Shown in pieces: positions 31,725-40,950 of a DNA stretch of 64,000 nucleotides. The position numbers and the translations under genes were made by a program. Source of the DNA: JBFELU01 sp041551965 (GTDB taxonomy: Bacteria > Actinomycetota > Acidimicrobiia > Spongiisociales > UBA11373); assembly GCA_041551965.1 (NCBI GenBank), contig JBFELU010000001.1, forward strand, positions 14,551-78,550, in the 5' to 3' direction. Position 1 is the stretch's first letter, and every line of letters starts with the position of its first letter. The notes under the pieces are model-generated. The model saw only the letters and a program-made list of their open reading frames with translations, ran no database searches and was not told the DNA's origin.

Positions 31725-31730
31725 TACAAT
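31725..31730 (+). promoter_or_regulatory. -10 element of DUF177-rpmF-plsX operon (leaderless type)
   Basis: TACAAT ends exactly 6 nt before GTG 31737. Confidence 0.5.
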
Positions 31731-31736
31731 CCGCTT

Positions 31737-32240
31737 GTGCCCGCCAACCAGTCTCCCTTCCGCATCGGCGTGTCCGATCTGCTCCGCCATCCCGGTCGGA
31801 GGCGACGGGAGCCTCTCGCGGCTTCGGTCTCATGGGGTGTCGAGCTGAGTGCCGTCGATCCCACCGTGCCGCTCAACGGCGAACTGACCCTCGATGGTGT
31901 CGGCGGGGGCGTCTACGTGGCCGGTCGGTTGCAGGCCACCGTGGTGCACACCTGCCACCGGTGCACGATGCAGTGGTCGGAGGAGATCACGATCGAGGTC
32001 GGGGAGTTGATCGCGAGGGATGACGACACGGATTATCGGCTCGACGGCGAGATCGCCGACACCGAGCCGATGTTGCGCGATGCCCTGGTGCTGGCCCTGC
32101 CGCTGTCCCCGACCTGTCGATCCGACTGCCTGGGACTTTGCGCTTCGTGTGGAGCCGACTTGAATACGGGCGCCTGCCCGGGGCACGACGAGGATCCCGA
32201 ATCCCCGTTCGCAGCGCTCCGCGACATACTCGAGCCGTAG
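31737..32240 (+). CDS. DUF177 (YceD) family protein
   Basis: 167 aa from GTG 31737, set by the leaderless -10. FRIGVSDLLRHPGRRR starts the domain; CHRC (about residue 66) and a C-terminal cluster CRSDCLGLCASCGADLNTGAC suggest zinc binding. YceD proteins are encoded just upstream of rpmF almost universally and have been linked to 23S rRNA accumulation or ribosome assembly; the gene order here is the same (10 nt gap). Confidence 0.9.
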   Translation: MPANQSPFRIGVSDLLRHPGRRRREPLAASVSWGVELSAVDPTVPLNGELTLDGVGGGVYVAGRLQATVVHTCHRCTMQWSEEITIEVGELIARDDDTDYRLDGEIADTEPMLRDALVLALPLSPTCRSDCLGLCASCGADLNTGACPGHDEDPESPFAALRDILEP

Positions 32241-32250
32241 AAAGGCGCCC

Positions 32251-32427
32251 ATGGCGGTCCCGAAGAAGAAGATGTCCCGCTCCCGGACCCGGCGGCGGAA
32301 AGCTCAGTGGAAGGTCGATCGGCCTCGCACCTCCCGGTGCCCGCAGTGCAATGCCGCCAAGCTCCCGCATCGGGTGTGCCCCGAGTGCGGTACCTACCGG
32401 GGCCGGGAGGTGCTCACCGAGAGCTGA
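32251..32427 (+). CDS. rpmF: 50S ribosomal protein bL32
   Basis: 58 aa. MAVPKKKMSRSRTRRRKAQW is the classic bL32 start. CPQC and CPEC make it the zinc-binding (C+) form, like the bL28 at 25984. AAAGG lies 8 bases before the ATG. It is the large-subunit protein encoded between DUF177 and plsX in the standard order. Confidence 0.97.
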   Translation: MAVPKKKMSRSRTRRRKAQWKVDRPRTSRCPQCNAAKLPHRVCPECGTYRGREVLTES

Positions 32428-32431
32428 CGCC

Positions 32432-33415
32432 GTGGCCGCCCGCGTGGTCCTGGACGCCATGGGCGGCGACCACGCGCCGCGACAGACCGTGCTCGGAGCC
32501 GTCGACGCGGCTCGTCGCGGCATCGAGGTCGTGCTGGCGGGTGACGAGGCCCGTCTCCGGCCGATCCTCGCCGAGATCGATGCCGATCTCCCGGTGGTCC
32601 ACGCTCCGGAGCACATCGAGATGCATGAAGACCCGGCGACGGCGATCCGGGTCAAGAAGGGGGCATCGGTCACCATCGCTGCCCGATTGGTCGCCTCGGG
32701 CGAGGTGGCGGGGATGGTCTCCGCCGGTTCCACCGGTGCCGCGCTGGCAGCAGCCGCCATCGTCATCGGGCGGATCGAGGGTGTCTCCCGGCCGGCGATC
32801 GCCACGATCTTGCCGCTCACCGCGCCCATGGTGGTGCTCGATGCCGGAGCGAACATCGACGTCAAGCCGCGACATCTGGCCGAATTCGGGGTGATGGGGT
32901 CGATGCTCGCCCGTGTCTATCTCGGGATCGAGCAACCCCGGGTCGGTCTGCTCAACATCGGCGAGGAGGCCGGCAAGGGGCGCGACCTCGAGCGGGAAGC
33001 GCACCTGCTGCTCGCCGATCTCCCGATTCGCTTCGTCGGCAACGTGGAAGGCCGCGAGCTCGGCACGGGCTCCGTCGATGTCATCGTCACCGACGGGTTC
33101 ACCGGCAACGTCGTGCTGAAGAGCGCCGAAGGCACGGCACGCGCCATCGCTGGTCTCGTGCTCGAGGTCCTGTCATCCAACGAAGACCCGGCGTTCCAGG
33201 AGGCTGCCGGCGTGGTCCTGCCCGGCCTCCTGGCGCTCCGGGAACGGGTCGATCCCGACACGCACGGCGGGGCCCACCTCCTCGGTGTCCGCGGCACCGT
33301 CGTGATTGCCCATGGCTCATCGTCACGACTCGCCATCGCCAACGCCCTCTTCATGGCCGCCGAGGGAGCCGAGCGGGGTCTCCCCGGGTTGATCGAGGAG
33401 GGGCTGCGTGGCTGA
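32432..33415 (+). CDS. plsX: Phosphate acyltransferase PlsX
   Basis: 327 aa. RVVLDAMGGDHAP is the family start; SAGSTGAALAAAAIVIGRI, LDAGANIDVKPRHL and VTDGFTGNVVLKSAEG are diagnostic. It converts acyl-ACP to acyl phosphate for PlsY and glycerolipid synthesis, a product also made by FakAB. GTG 32432 follows rpmF by 4 nt; the 3' end overlaps rnc by 8 nt. Confidence 0.96.
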   Translation: MAARVVLDAMGGDHAPRQTVLGAVDAARRGIEVVLAGDEARLRPILAEIDADLPVVHAPEHIEMHEDPATAIRVKKGASVTIAARLVASGEVAGMVSAGSTGAALAAAAIVIGRIEGVSRPAIATILPLTAPMVVLDAGANIDVKPRHLAEFGVMGSMLARVYLGIEQPRVGLLNIGEEAGKGRDLEREAHLLLADLPIRFVGNVEGRELGTGSVDVIVTDGFTGNVVLKSAEGTARAIAGLVLEVLSSNEDPAFQEAAGVVLPGLLALRERVDPDTHGGAHLLGVRGTVVIAHGSSSRLAIANALFMAAEGAERGLPGLIEEGLRG

Positions 33416-34091
33416 CGATCTCGACGCCGTCGAATTGCGGCTCGGACACCGGTTTGCGGACGCAGCGCTGTTGCGCCTGGCGCTCGTCCATCGGTCCTTC
33501 GCCTCGGAGTACGAGGGCGAGGTCACCAACGAGCGCCTCGAATTCCTCGGCGATGCGGTGCTCAGCCTCACGGTGGCCGAAGAGCTCTATCGCTCCTGGG
33601 ATCTCAGCGAAGGGGAGATGGCCAAGGTGCGAGCCGCCGTGGTCAATGAAGCTTCCCTGGCTGCGGTGGCCCGGGGCTTGGGCCTCGGCGAGGCTCTCCT
33701 CCTGGGGAAAGGGGAGGAGGCTTCCGGCGGGAGATCGAAGGCCTCGATCCTCGCCGACGCCATGGAGGCGGTGCTCGGAGCCGTGTTTCTCGACGGAGGT
33801 CTCGACGCCGCCCGCCGCCTGGTGCGCCAACGCTGGGGTGAGCTCCTGGCCGCCCGGGCCGACGCTCCCGGCCGCCTCGACTACAAGACACGCCTCCAGG
33901 AGGTCCTCGCTCGCGACGGCCGAGTCCCCGAATACGAGGTCGAAGGGGAGGGCCCCGACCACGCCATGACCTTCACCGCCCAGGTGCGCATCGGCGGCGA
34001 GGTGGTGAGCTCCGGCTCCGGCTCGTCGAAGAAGCGTGCAGAACAGGATGCGGCTCGGCGGGCCCTGGAGCAGTTGCGCAACCGTGCCTGA
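33408..34091 (+). CDS. rnc: Ribonuclease III
   Basis: 227 aa. The RNase III signature NERLEFLGDAVLSL (about residues 41-54) has the catalytic Glu and Asp; DAMEAVLGAVFLDGG holds the second acidic pair. The C-terminal double-stranded RNA-binding domain (about 152-225) ends GSSKKRAEQDAARRALEQL. It processes rRNA precursors and structured RNAs, which makes it a candidate processor of the hairpin-rich elements at 18.3 and 19.2 kb. It overlaps mutM by 8 nt. Confidence 0.96.
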   Translation: MADDLDAVELRLGHRFADAALLRLALVHRSFASEYEGEVTNERLEFLGDAVLSLTVAEELYRSWDLSEGEMAKVRAAVVNEASLAAVARGLGLGEALLLGKGEEASGGRSKASILADAMEAVLGAVFLDGGLDAARRLVRQRWGELLAARADAPGRLDYKTRLQEVLARDGRVPEYEVEGEGPDHAMTFTAQVRIGGEVVSSGSGSSKKRAEQDAARRALEQLRNRA

Positions 34092-34914
34092 ACTTCCCGA
34101 GGTCGAAGCGACCCGGCGTCATCTGGCTCCGGTCCTCGTCGGCGCCACGATCGATTCGGTCACCGTTCGCAGGGAACGGATGGTGCGGAGGCAGGAACGA
34201 CCGGGGGATTTCGCGTCGCGTTTGACCGGGAGGCGGGTCACGACCCTCGATCGACACGGCAAGTTCCTGCTCGCCTCGCTGCGCGGCGATCTGACATGGG
34301 TGACGCATCTCGGCATGTCGGGCCGGTTGTCCGTTGCGTCGCCGGGTTCCCCGGAGCCCCGGCACACCAATGTGATCGTCCGCATCAGAGGCGGGTCGGA
34401 GGTGAGGATGATCGATCCCCGGACCTTTGGGTTCATGGCGGTGTTCACGCCCGGCGAACTCGAAGTCTCGTCGCTCGGGGCTCTCGGGCCGGATGCCCTC
34501 GACGACCTTCCCGAGGCGGCCGTCATGACAGAGCGGCTCTCGCATCGGTCCGTTGCGATCAAGGCAGTGCTCCTCGACCAGGGCTTCGTGGCGGGAATCG
34601 GCAACATCTACGCCGACGAGATCCTGTTCCGGGCGCGGGTGGCTCCGAACCGGCCGGCCGGGTCGCTGACTCTCGGGGAGGTCGAGGCCCTTCGCGATTC
34701 GGTCGTCCCGGTGCTGGCGGAAGGGGTGCGTCACGGAGGCACCAGTCTCGACGATCTGGCCTATCTGCTGCCCGACGATCGGGCCGGCGCCTATCTCGGC
34801 CGGTTGGCCGTGTACGGGCGGACGGGGGAGGCGTGTCGGGTCTGCGGCGGCGCAATCGAGCGGGCGGTGATCCGTCAGCGTTCCACCCACTGGTGTCCAT
34901 CGTGCCAGCGCTGA
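34084..34914 (+). CDS. mutM: Formamidopyrimidine-DNA glycosylase
   Basis: 276 aa from GTG 34084, so that Pro2 and Glu3 (PELPEVEATRR) supply the catalytic N-terminus. The beta-hairpin Lys is in DRHGKFLL (about 57), GNIYADEILF is the helix-two-turn-helix, and the zinc finger is CRVCGGAIE...CPSC at the C-terminus. It removes 8-oxoguanine and Fapy lesions. Position after rnc and before smc is the actinobacterial order. Its stop shares one base with the next ATG. Confidence 0.96.
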   Translation: MPELPEVEATRRHLAPVLVGATIDSVTVRRERMVRRQERPGDFASRLTGRRVTTLDRHGKFLLASLRGDLTWVTHLGMSGRLSVASPGSPEPRHTNVIVRIRGGSEVRMIDPRTFGFMAVFTPGELEVSSLGALGPDALDDLPEAAVMTERLSHRSVAIKAVLLDQGFVAGIGNIYADEILFRARVAPNRPAGSLTLGEVEALRDSVVPVLAEGVRHGGTSLDDLAYLLPDDRAGAYLGRLAVYGRTGEACRVCGGAIERAVIRQRSTHWCPSCQR

Positions 34915-35582
34915 TGCACCGGTTGGTCGCAACGGTGATCGTGATGGTGACGGCTGCCTGCTCCGCCACCGCCGCAAACACGACCGATGCCGGGTGGGTG
35001 GCGGCGGAGGACTTCGCGGCTTCGGCGGGACGAGCGCTCATCGGCACCCGGTTCCAGGACTTTGGCGACGACTGGCTGGCGGAGCTGATCCTGGGGGCCT
35101 GCGACGACCTGACCGCCGGTCTCGCTCCCGAGCCGGGGATCGCCGAGATGGTCGCCGACGCTCCCGGCGGCGCTTCGGCCGACGATGAGATCCTCGCAGT
35201 GGTCATCGGCGAGGGGATCGGCCAGCTCTGTCCCGACGCGGCTCGATCGGGTGCCGAGGCTGCGGTCGAGGAGTTCGTCGGAGCGGCGCTGAGTGCGGCG
35301 GCCGAGCTCGACCTCGAGATCGAGACCGATCGGGTCTTGGATGCAGGTGCCGTGATTTGCCTGACTCTGGCGTACGGGGGGAACGCCGAGGATGCGGTGC
35401 TCGCCGAGGTCGGTGCCCTCTTCGGTGTCACCGGCACGAGCGTGAGCGATCTCTCGACGCGCGGGGTGGTGTCGGAGCCCGAGGGGCTCCTCACCGGCGC
35501 GGTGTTGGGATCGGCGGTGAGCTTCCTCTGTCCCGAGCACCGCGATACCGTCGATGCGTACCTGCTCTTGCTGGGGGAGTAG
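34914..35582 (+). CDS. Predicted lipoprotein of unknown function
   Basis: 222 aa. Signal MHRLVATVIVMVTAACSATA ends in lipobox VTAAC (Cys16). The mature protein is very acidic (many Asp/Glu) with three spaced Cys (in LGACDD, GQLCPD, AVICLT) and a fourth in SFLCPE, suggesting two disulphides. It seems internally repetitive, with two or more similar helical hairpins each containing a Cys. No family recognised. It is inserted between mutM and acyP. Confidence 0.7.
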   Translation: MHRLVATVIVMVTAACSATAANTTDAGWVAAEDFAASAGRALIGTRFQDFGDDWLAELILGACDDLTAGLAPEPGIAEMVADAPGGASADDEILAVVIGEGIGQLCPDAARSGAEAAVEEFVGAALSAAAELDLEIETDRVLDAGAVICLTLAYGGNAEDAVLAEVGALFGVTGTSVSDLSTRGVVSEPEGLLTGAVLGSAVSFLCPEHRDTVDAYLLLLGE

Positions 35583-35852
35583 ATGATTGCCAGGAAGATC
35601 GTGGTCGAGGGGATCGTGCAGGGAGTCGGGTTTCGCTGGGCGACTCGAGACGAGGCCGTCCGGCTCGGCATCGCCGGATGGGTTCGCAACCGCTCCGACG
35701 GCTCGGTCGAGGCCCATGTCGAGGGACCACCCAACGTGGTCGAAGCGATGCTCGATTGGCTGAGCCGGGGACCGATCGGATCGGTGGTCGCCTCGGTCTC
35801 GGTCGAAGCCGTGGACCCGGGGGGTCTCGAGGGTTTTCGTGTCGTTCGCTGA
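35583..35852 (+). CDS. acyP: Acylphosphatase
   Basis: 89 aa. The catalytic Arg is in VQGVGFRWATRDEA (Arg19) and the Asn in GWVRNRSDGSVE (about residue 37), both essential in the family. It hydrolyses acyl phosphates such as carbamoyl or glycerate 1,3-bisphosphate. The ATG directly follows the lipoprotein stop. Upstream of smc as in many actinobacteria. Confidence 0.95.
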   Translation: MIARKIVVEGIVQGVGFRWATRDEAVRLGIAGWVRNRSDGSVEAHVEGPPNVVEAMLDWLSRGPIGSVVASVSVEAVDPGGLEGFRVVR

Positions 35853-35878
35853 ATCCCAGCCGTGTGATTCTCGGGTGA

Positions 35879-35884
35879 TAGCCT
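35879..35884 (+). promoter_or_regulatory. -10 element of smc (near-leaderless type)
   Basis: TAGCCT ends 10 nt before GTG 35895 and lies after the acyP stop. Confidence 0.4.
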
Positions 35885-35894
35885 GGGCAAACCG

Positions 35895-38800
35895 GTGCAT
35901 CTGAAGACGCTTTCGCTCGTCGGCTTCAAGTCGTTCGCCGACCGGACCCGGCTCGTGTTCGAGCCGGGGGTGACGGTGATCGTCGGCCCCAACGGGACCG
36001 GGAAGTCGAACATCGTCGACGCCATCGCATGGGTGATGGGCACCCAGGCTGCGAGCGCGCTCCGCAGTGAACGAATGGAAGACGTCATCTTTGCGGGGAC
36101 TGCGCTGCGCTCTGCGACGGCACGAGCCGAGGTCGCGCTCACCTTCGACAACGAGAGCCGCCGTCTGCCCCTCGATCTGCCGGAGATCACCGTCACCCGG
36201 CGTCTCCATCGCGACGGTACCTCCGACTACGAAATCAACGGAACACCCTGCCGGCTGCTCGATATCCAGGAGTTGCTCTCCGACGGTGGGATCGGGCGGC
36301 ACCAACACGTCATCGTCGGACAGGGCAGGGTGGAGGGCATCCTCAACGCCGGTCCCGAGGAGCACCGGGCCGTGATCGAGGAGGCGGCCGGGGTCATCAA
36401 GCACCGGCAGAGACGGGATCGGGCCCTCCGTCGGCTCGAGGCCACCGAGGTGGATGTGCAGCGCCTCGAGGACCTGCTCGCCGAGCAACAGCGGAGAATG
36501 CGTCCCCTGCGCCGTCAGGCGAGGGCGGCAGAACGGTACGACGAGGCAAAGGCCGAGTGGCGCGCGCTGCGGCTCTGGCTGGGGGGCGAACGGCTGCGCG
36601 CCATCCGGGGCCGCCTCGAGCATCTCGGTCGCGAGCAGGCTACGGCCGAGAAGGCCGCCGAGACGGCGACCGCTCGCCTCGAGTCGATCGACGAGTCGCT
36701 CGGAGATCTCGCGGCAGCCGCCGGCGATATGGGCAAGGCCCTGGACCGCGACACGACCGCCGCCGCCCGCTTGGAGACGACGCTCGAGCGGTTGCAGCGT
36801 ATCGCCATGGTGGCTCGGGAACGGGGCGGCAATCTGCGGCGACGGATGGAGGGCCTCGAACATCGGCGCCGCGACCTCGACGTCGAGGCTTCCGACATCG
36901 AGCGGGATCTCGAGCGGTCCCGCGGCCAGGCCGTCGGCCTCGGTGCCCGGCTCGAGCGGTGCGAGGTGGCTCTTCGCGCGCTCGAGGACGAGGAGCGATC
37001 GCTCACCGAGGAGCACGGCCTTTCCGCCGAAGGGGTGACGGCCCGGCTTCGGGGAGAACTGGCCGCTCTCGATGCCGCCCACCGTCGCGATGACCAAGAG
37101 GTCGCCGAGATCCGGCGGCGGCTCGAGGTCGTCGAGGAACGGCTCACCGAGGACGACGCCGAGGCCGCGGATCTCAATCAACGCATCACGACCGCCGATG
37201 CCGGAGTCGACGACGTCCGGCGGCGCTACGAACGAGCGGCCGCTCATCGTGAGGAAGTGCAGGCGGCCCTGACTTCGGCGGAGGAACAGGCGGTGGCGGC
37301 CCAGACGGCCCTCGCCTCAGCCGAAGCCCGCCTGGAGGTGGTGCTGGCATACGGTGCCGATGCCGCCACAGACCGCCTCGGCGACTTCGAGAGCGTGATC
37401 GGCCCGGTCCTCGAACTCGTGTCGGTGCCCTCCGGTTTGGCCGCCGCCGTCCATGCGGCGCTCGGCCCGTGGAGCGGCGCCGTCGTCGTTGCTGATTCGG
37501 AGGCTTTCGGGCCTGCGATGGAGCTCGCCGGTAGCGGGGCTCTCGTCGCCGCCGACGCGTCGGCGGCGGATGTCGCCGTCGCCTCCCTGGTCGACCACCT
37601 CGACCCGGGTCCCCATCGTCGGCTCATGGAAGCGTTGTTGGGCGACGTGGCGCTGGTGGAGACGTGGCGGGAAGGGCTCTCGCTGGTGCGCAGTGGGGGG
37701 GCGGCCAGGGCGGTGACACCGTCGGGGGACCTGATCACGCCGTTCGGGGTCCGGCTGGCGGGAGAGCTCGAGTCGCCCGATGCGGTCCGAGGCCTCGTCG
37801 ATCGAGCCGGCAGCGAGGCGGCGCGGGCGACCAGCCGACTGACCGTGGCCCGACGAGGGTTCGAGGATTCCCGAGCCGACGAACGGGCCGCCCTCGAGGA
37901 GCTCGAGGCGATCGAGACCCGAATCTCGGGTGCGGCGGAGGCTCTGCGGCTCGTGGAACGGTCCCGGTCCGAGTCGGAGGCTGAACGGTCCCGGCTCGCG
38001 GCACGGCTCTCCACCCTGGAGGAGACCGCCGTCGGCCGATCAGAGCGAATCGGCGACCTACGTCGCCGGCTCGACGCTTTCGAAGGCGAGGAAGCCGAAC
38101 GGCAGGCGGCCTGGGAGGCGGTGACGGCGCGCCGGGTGGAAGTCGGATCCCGTCTCGACGACGTTCGGCGGGATCGGGAGGAGACGACCGCCGGCCTGGC
38201 CGCCGTCGAAGAGCGGATTCGGCTGCTGGAGCAGCGAGCCACCGAGGTGTCGGCCGCTCGGGAGGGTTTGGCATTGCAGCCGACCGACACCGGACCGGTG
38301 GAGCGGCTCGTGACAATCGAGGGACGGGCACGAGCTGCACTGGCTGCGGTGCAGCATCACCTGAGCGTCCTCCGGCAGCGGCAACGGGAACTCCGCTCTT
38401 CGGCCGGTGCCGCGGGGGCCCGGCTCGAGGCGGCGCATGCCGAGCGGGATCGGCTTTCCTCGATCATCACGGAGGCGCGAGAGCGAATCGGCCAAGGGGC
38501 GATCGAGATCGCCGAGTTGCGGGTTCGCGACGAAGCCGAAGCCGAGGGCTTGCGTCGCGATGTCGATGCGGAGGCCGCGGAGGCGTTGGCGGCGCCCCCG
38601 TGTGAGCTCCCCGATGGAGCCGACGGGTGGGAGCACGCCGCATCACTCGAGGCCCGGATCAAGCGCCTGGGCCCGGTCAACCCGCTCGCCGCCGCCGAAT
38701 ACCGGGAGCTGGCCGAGCGCGCAGAATTCCTCGAGGGACAACTCGCCGACCTGGCGAGTTCTCGGAGCGACCTCGGCAAGGTGATCGCGGCGCTCGACGG

Positions 38801-39281
38801 TGAGATCGGGAGGCTGTTCGGTGAGGCGTTTGTCGAGATATCCGGCCGTTTCGAGGAGAACTTCTCGCTGCTCTTCCCCGGTGGATCCGGCCGGCTGTCC
38901 CTCACCGATCCCGACCACCCGCTCACCACCGGCGTGCAGGTCCATGCCCAACCGATGGGCAAGAAGATCGGGAAGCTCAGCCTCCTGTCGGGTGGCGAGC
39001 GCTCGTTGGCGGCCCTCGCTTTCCTGTTTGCGGTCTTCCGCGCCCGACCCAGCCCCTTCTACGTCCTCGATGAGGTCGAGGCGGCACTCGACGACGCCAA
39101 CCTGCATCGATTCATTCGGCTCGTGTCGACCCTGCGGGACTCCTCGCAGCTGGTCGTCGTCACCCACCAGCAGCAGACGATGGAGGCGGCGGATCTCCTC
39201 TACGGGGTGACGATGGAGCCCGGGGAGTCCTCCAGAGTGTTGGCCAAGCGAATGACTCCGGCGGGTCTGGAGTCGGCGTGA
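35895..39281 (+). CDS. smc: Chromosome segregation protein SMC
   Basis: 1128 aa. Walker A GPNGTGKSNIVDA at residues 32-44; long coiled coil; hinge at about 470-610 (a Gly/Ala-rich globular part with AAVHAALGPW); second coiled coil; signature LSLLSGGERSLAALA and Walker B PFYVLDEVEAALDD near the C-terminus. It is the condensin ATPase acting with ScpA and ScpB (not in the window) to compact and segregate chromosomes. It heads the smc-ftsY-cdd transcript with 1-4 nt overlaps. Confidence 0.97.
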   Translation: MHLKTLSLVGFKSFADRTRLVFEPGVTVIVGPNGTGKSNIVDAIAWVMGTQAASALRSERMEDVIFAGTALRSATARAEVALTFDNESRRLPLDLPEITVTRRLHRDGTSDYEINGTPCRLLDIQELLSDGGIGRHQHVIVGQGRVEGILNAGPEEHRAVIEEAAGVIKHRQRRDRALRRLEATEVDVQRLEDLLAEQQRRMRPLRRQARAAERYDEAKAEWRALRLWLGGERLRAIRGRLEHLGREQATAEKAAETATARLESIDESLGDLAAAAGDMGKALDRDTTAAARLETTLERLQRIAMVARERGGNLRRRMEGLEHRRRDLDVEASDIERDLERSRGQAVGLGARLERCEVALRALEDEERSLTEEHGLSAEGVTARLRGELAALDAAHRRDDQEVAEIRRRLEVVEERLTEDDAEAADLNQRITTADAGVDDVRRRYERAAAHREEVQAALTSAEEQAVAAQTALASAEARLEVVLAYGADAATDRLGDFESVIGPVLELVSVPSGLAAAVHAALGPWSGAVVVADSEAFGPAMELAGSGALVAADASAADVAVASLVDHLDPGPHRRLMEALLGDVALVETWREGLSLVRSGGAARAVTPSGDLITPFGVRLAGELESPDAVRGLVDRAGSEAARATSRLTVARRGFEDSRADERAALEELEAIETRISGAAEALRLVERSRSESEAERSRLAARLSTLEETAVGRSERIGDLRRRLDAFEGEEAERQAAWEAVTARRVEVGSRLDDVRRDREETTAGLAAVEERIRLLEQRATEVSAAREGLALQPTDTGPVERLVTIEGRARAALAAVQHHLSVLRQRQRELRSSAGAAGARLEAAHAERDRLSSIITEARERIGQGAIEIAELRVRDEAEAEGLRRDVDAEAAEALAAPPCELPDGADGWEHAASLEARIKRLGPVNPLAAAEYRELAERAEFLEGQLADLASSRSDLGKVIAALDGEIGRLFGEAFVEISGRFEENFSLLFPGGSGRLSLTDPDHPLTTGVQVHAQPMGKKIGKLSLLSGGERSLAALAFLFAVFRARPSPFYVLDEVEAALDDANLHRFIRLVSTLRDSSQLVVVTHQQQTMEAADLLYGVTMEPGESSRVLAKRMTPAGLESA

Positions 39282-40261
39282 TCATCGCGCTGGTGGCGGC
39301 GGCCGCCGTCATCGTGATCGTGGTGCTGATCTGGGCTCTTCGACGGCATGGGAGAACGTTGCCGCGGCCCGCCGCCGCGGCCGGGGATTTCGGTGCCGGT
39401 CTCGCGCCGACCAGGCGGGCCATGCGGGAGCGCCTCGGCGCACTGCTCGGCCGGGAGCTCGACTCGGTCGTGCTCGGAGACCTCGAACGCGTGCTCCTGG
39501 CGGCGGACGTCGGGCCGGCGGCAACCGCCGAGATCATCGGCTCCCTGCGTGCGGAACGGCCGGACGGCCGAGACGATGCCGACACCGCGCTCCGCCGCCT
39601 GTTGCTCGGATCGTTCCGAGACGTCCCGAGAGAGCTCCGTCTCTCCGGGGACCCGGCCATCGTCGTCGTGGTGGGCGTCAACGGATCCGGGAAGACGACG
39701 ACGGCGGCCAAACTGGGAGCCCGGCTCGTCGGCGACGGTCTCAGCGTCCTTCTCGGGGCGGCCGACACCTACCGGGCGGCGGCCGCGGAGCAGTTGCGCT
39801 CCTGGGCGGAGCGGCTCGGCCTGGAAGCCGTGGCGGGGCAACCGGGCGCCGATCCGGCCTCGGTGGCATTCGACGCATATCGGGCCGCTGCGGCCCGCGG
39901 GAATCGGGTTCTGATCGTGGACACAGCGGGGAGGCTGCAGTCGAAGCAGAACCTCATGGACGAACTTGCCAAGATCGTGCGGGTGCTGGGTCGCGAGGGG
40001 GGTGAGGTGGGCGAGGTTCTGCTGGTGTTGGATGGCACCGGTGGCCAGAACGGCATCGCTCAGGCTCGGGCCTTCACGGAGGCGGTCGGTGTGACGGGTC
40101 TGGTGGTGACCAAGCTCGACGGAACGGCGCGGGGCGGCATTGCGATCGCCGTCGAGCGCGAACTCGGTATTCCGGTGAAGTACGTTGGAGTCGGTGAGGG
40201 CCCGGGTGACCTCCTCCCGTTCGAGGCCCATGCCTTCGTCGACGCACTCCTGGGGGTCTGA
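39278..40261 (+). CDS. ftsY: Signal recognition particle receptor FtsY
   Basis: 327 aa. A hydrophobic N-terminal membrane segment (residues 2-22, IIALVAAAAVIVIVVLIW) replaces the long acidic A-domain of E. coli FtsY. The NG domain has VGVNGSGKTTTAAKLG (G1), DTYRAAAAEQL, DTAGRLQSKQNLMDEL and TKLDGTARGG. It docks ribosome-SRP complexes to the membrane. GTG 39278 overlaps the smc stop. Confidence 0.96.
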   Translation: MIIALVAAAAVIVIVVLIWALRRHGRTLPRPAAAAGDFGAGLAPTRRAMRERLGALLGRELDSVVLGDLERVLLAADVGPAATAEIIGSLRAERPDGRDDADTALRRLLLGSFRDVPRELRLSGDPAIVVVVGVNGSGKTTTAAKLGARLVGDGLSVLLGAADTYRAAAAEQLRSWAERLGLEAVAGQPGADPASVAFDAYRAAAARGNRVLIVDTAGRLQSKQNLMDELAKIVRVLGREGGEVGEVLLVLDGTGGQNGIAQARAFTEAVGVTGLVVTKLDGTARGGIAIAVERELGIPVKYVGVGEGPGDLLPFEAHAFVDALLGV

Positions 40262-40638
40262 TGAACGACGAACTCGTTGCGGAGGCCAGACGGGCCGCGC
40301 TGAATGCCTACGTTCCCTATTCGGGGTTCCGGGTCGGCGCCGTCGTGATCGACGACGAGGGCAACCGGTACCACGGGGCCAATGTGGAGAACTCCGCATA
40401 TGGGGCCACCATCTGTGCGGAAGCCACGGCGATTGCCCATGCGGTCGCTTCCGGGGGACGCAAGCTCACCACGGTGGCGGTGGCCTGCATCGATGCCGAG
40501 GAGGCTAAGTATCCGTGCGGCAACTGCCGTCAGATGATGAGGGAATTCGATGTTGATCGAGTGATCGTGGACGGCCCCGATGGCGCGGTGGAGCACACGC
40601 TCGACGAGATCCTTCCGTACGGATTCCGGCTGTCGTGA
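40261..40638 (+). CDS. cdd: Cytidine deaminase
   Basis: 125 aa. NVENSAYGATICAEATAI contains the catalytic CAE motif and KYPCGNCRQ the remaining zinc cysteines; the tetrameric short form. It converts (deoxy)cytidine to (deoxy)uridine and fits the pnp-pdp-upp salvage genes just downstream on the other strand. The ATG overlaps the ftsY stop by one base. Confidence 0.95.
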   Translation: MNDELVAEARRAALNAYVPYSGFRVGAVVIDDEGNRYHGANVENSAYGATICAEATAIAHAVASGGRKLTTVAVACIDAEEAKYPCGNCRQMMREFDVDRVIVDGPDGAVEHTLDEILPYGFRLS

Positions 40639-40937
40639 AGGGACGAGTCAAGCGACGGGCCCGGGCTCCCGATAGCCGGTCTATGACATTGGCCCGAACC
40701 CAGGACTGGAAGGTGACGCCCGCCTACCGGCTGTTGCTGCGGGTGGCGTGGGTCGCCGCAATCGGGGCGATCTACCTCGTCGTGGTGGCGGCGATCATGG
40801 GAGTGGAGCGAGCCTGGTGGGCTGCGGCCGGCCTGGCCGCGCTGGCGCTGGCCATCGGTGCGTTCCTCCCCGAGCCGGTGCCGCGGCAGTTCATCACCGG
40901 CGGGCGCAACCACATCGACACCCGCCGCTCCTCCTAG
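40635..40937 (+). CDS. Small two-helix membrane protein of unknown function
   Basis: 100 aa from GTG 40635 (overlapping the cdd stop), or 84 aa from ATG 40683. Two membrane helices at about residues 33-54 and 61-80 are flanked by basic ends. No motif or family recognised. It ends the smc-ftsY-cdd transcript, convergent with etfA. Confidence 0.65.
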   Translation: MKGRVKRRARAPDSRSMTLARTQDWKVTPAYRLLLRVAWVAAIGAIYLVVVAAIMGVERAWWAAAGLAALALAIGAFLPEPVPRQFITGGRNHIDTRRSS

Positions 40938-40950
40938 GGCTTCGGGCCGA